Part shown: in pieces, positions 12,822 through 13,224 of the stretch | How the letters are laid out: each line of letters begins with the position of its first letter | How positions within the stretch are numbered: position 1 is the stretch's first letter | DNA from: Actinomycetota bacterium | Lineage (GTDB): Bacteria; Actinomycetota; Actinomycetes; Actinomycetales; Microbacteriaceae | Assembly: GCA_016870695.1 (NCBI GenBank) | Contig: VGAV01000029.1 | Location: forward strand, 1-13,224 | DNA: 13,224 bases | Reading direction: 5' to 3' | Notes under the pieces: generated by a model | Seen by the model: the letters and a program-made list of their open reading frames with translations, nothing else | The model's database searches: none | What the model was told of the DNA's origin: nothing | Made by a program: the position numbers and the translations under genes

Positions 12822-13142
12822 TCAGTGCGCCTGCGGGGGAAGCGCCGAGACGACCGGGTGGTCCTTCGCGATCACGCCGACCTTGGCGGCACCACCGGGC
12901 GAGCCGATGTCGTCGAAGAACTCGACGTTGGCCTTGTAGTAGTCGGCCCATTCCTCGGGGAGGTCGTCCTCGTAGTAGATCGCCTCGACGGGGCAGACCG
13001 GCTCGCACGCACCGCAGTCGACACATTCGTCCGGGTGGATGTAGAGCGAGCGCTCGCCCTCGTAGATGCAGTCGACGGGGCACTCGTCGATGCAGGCGCG
13101 GTCCTTGACATCGACGCACGGGAGGGCGATCACGTAAGTCAC
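12822..13142 (-). CDS. fdxA: Seven-iron ferredoxin (3Fe-4S/4Fe-4S)
   Basis: A 106-residue soluble electron carrier with one [3Fe-4S] and one [4Fe-4S] cluster. By comparison with Azotobacter FdI, Cys9, Cys17 and Cys50 should hold the 3Fe cluster (C-x7-C-x3-C-P layout) and Cys21, Cys40, Cys43 and Cys46 the 4Fe cluster ([12 protein letters not shown]); Cys25 would be free. The acidic C-terminal half ([21 protein letters not shown]) is typical of actinobacterial FdxA/FdxC, and the Ala/Pro-rich end is usual. The start is a GTG at 13142 giving MTYVIALPC; a second GTG at codon 4 is less likely because the first lies 6 nt after the TAGACT -10 box. Redox partners are unknown; cytochromes P450 and glutamate synthase-type enzymes are known users in relatives. 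It is the first gene of an operon with dapC. Confidence 0.95.
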   Translation of the reverse strand: MTYVIALPCVDVKDRACIDECPVDCIYEGERSLYIHPDECVDCGACEPVCPVEAIYYEDDLPEEWADYYKANVEFFDDIGSPGGAAKVGVIAKDHPVVSALPPQAH

Positions 13143-13154
13143 CCGTCCAGTCTA
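13143..13154 (-). promoter_or_regulatory. Leaderless-type promoter of fdxA-dapC
   Basis: TAGACT on the minus strand (13154-13149), identical to the dapE -10 box, is followed by 6 nt and the GTG at 13142. No Shine-Dalgarno precedes the GTG. Confidence 0.6.
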
Positions 13155-13194
13155 GACGCGCGGGCCCGCCGGCCTCCGCGGACGCCCCGTGACC

Positions 13195-13200
13195 TATGAT
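13195..13200 (+). promoter_or_regulatory. Candidate -10 box for a rightward gene beyond the window
   Basis: TATGAT differs from the TATAAT consensus at one base and is rare in such G+C-rich sequence. It would drive transcription to the right, divergently from fdxA. No -35 is recognisable and the gene itself is outside the window. Confidence 0.35.
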
Positions 13201-13224
13201 CCCCGCCCCCGCACCCCGCCTTCT

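Noticed and set aside
13155..13224. tRNA or regulatory RNA upstream of fdxA
   Set aside because: No cloverleaf or convincing stem was found in these 70 bases; only the TATGAT box stands out.

Overview
The window is about 70% G+C, and nearly all third codon positions are G or C. It carries an actinobacterial core-genome block. The actinobacterial-type DapD, the DUF3117 small protein, the half-MgtE/DUF1003/Mrp operon and the codon use together point to Microbacteriaceae, most likely Microbacterium; this is inference, since no rRNA is present. From memory, the gene content matches a compressed version of Mycobacterium tuberculosis Rv1177 to about Rv1234 (fdxC, dapC, dapD, dapE, DUF3117, O-methyltransferase, tatB, mrp, MgtE-N/CBS protein).

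Layout, left to right. 1-500 (-): 5' part of an alpha/beta hydrolase with an apparent frameshift in a run of six G. 497-1318 (-): two-helix membrane protein with a YflT-like domain and a long disordered tail. 1390-4375 (+): tightly packed operon of a PRC-barrel/MgtE_N/CBS protein without a channel, a DUF1003 membrane protein, and an Mrp/ApbC ATPase. 4432-4803 (-): TatB, divergent from an O-methyltransferase (4865-5497, +). 5648-5821 (-): DUF3117. 5916-8218 (-): dapE followed by an overlapping PIG-V-like glycosyltransferase gene. 8265-9194 (+): dapD, divergent from dapE. 9250-9762 (-): tetratricopeptide-like protein. 9763-10198: gene-free, with three tandem palindromic repeats and the gltA terminator. 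10199-11494 (-): citrate synthase. 11714-13142 (-): fdxA-dapC operon.

The clearest theme is diaminopimelate/lysine synthesis by the succinylase route. DapD, DapC and DapE, three of the four enzymes specific to that route, are all here, next to citrate synthase and a seven-iron ferredoxin. The second theme is envelope and stress: TatB, a lipid-linked mannosyltransferase candidate and the YflT protein.

I found no clearly new biological system such as a defence island, CRISPR array or BGC. The signals worth a second look are mostly non-coding. Leaderless-type -10 boxes sit 6-7 nt before six starts, including two overlapping divergent pairs. Three tandem hairpin repeats lie downstream of gltA. 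A long hairpin runs into the end of the TPR gene. A perfect dyad lies just upstream of the putative gltA promoter. The heptamer GGATGCC/GGCATCC is strongly over-represented and seems to dictate rare codon choices.
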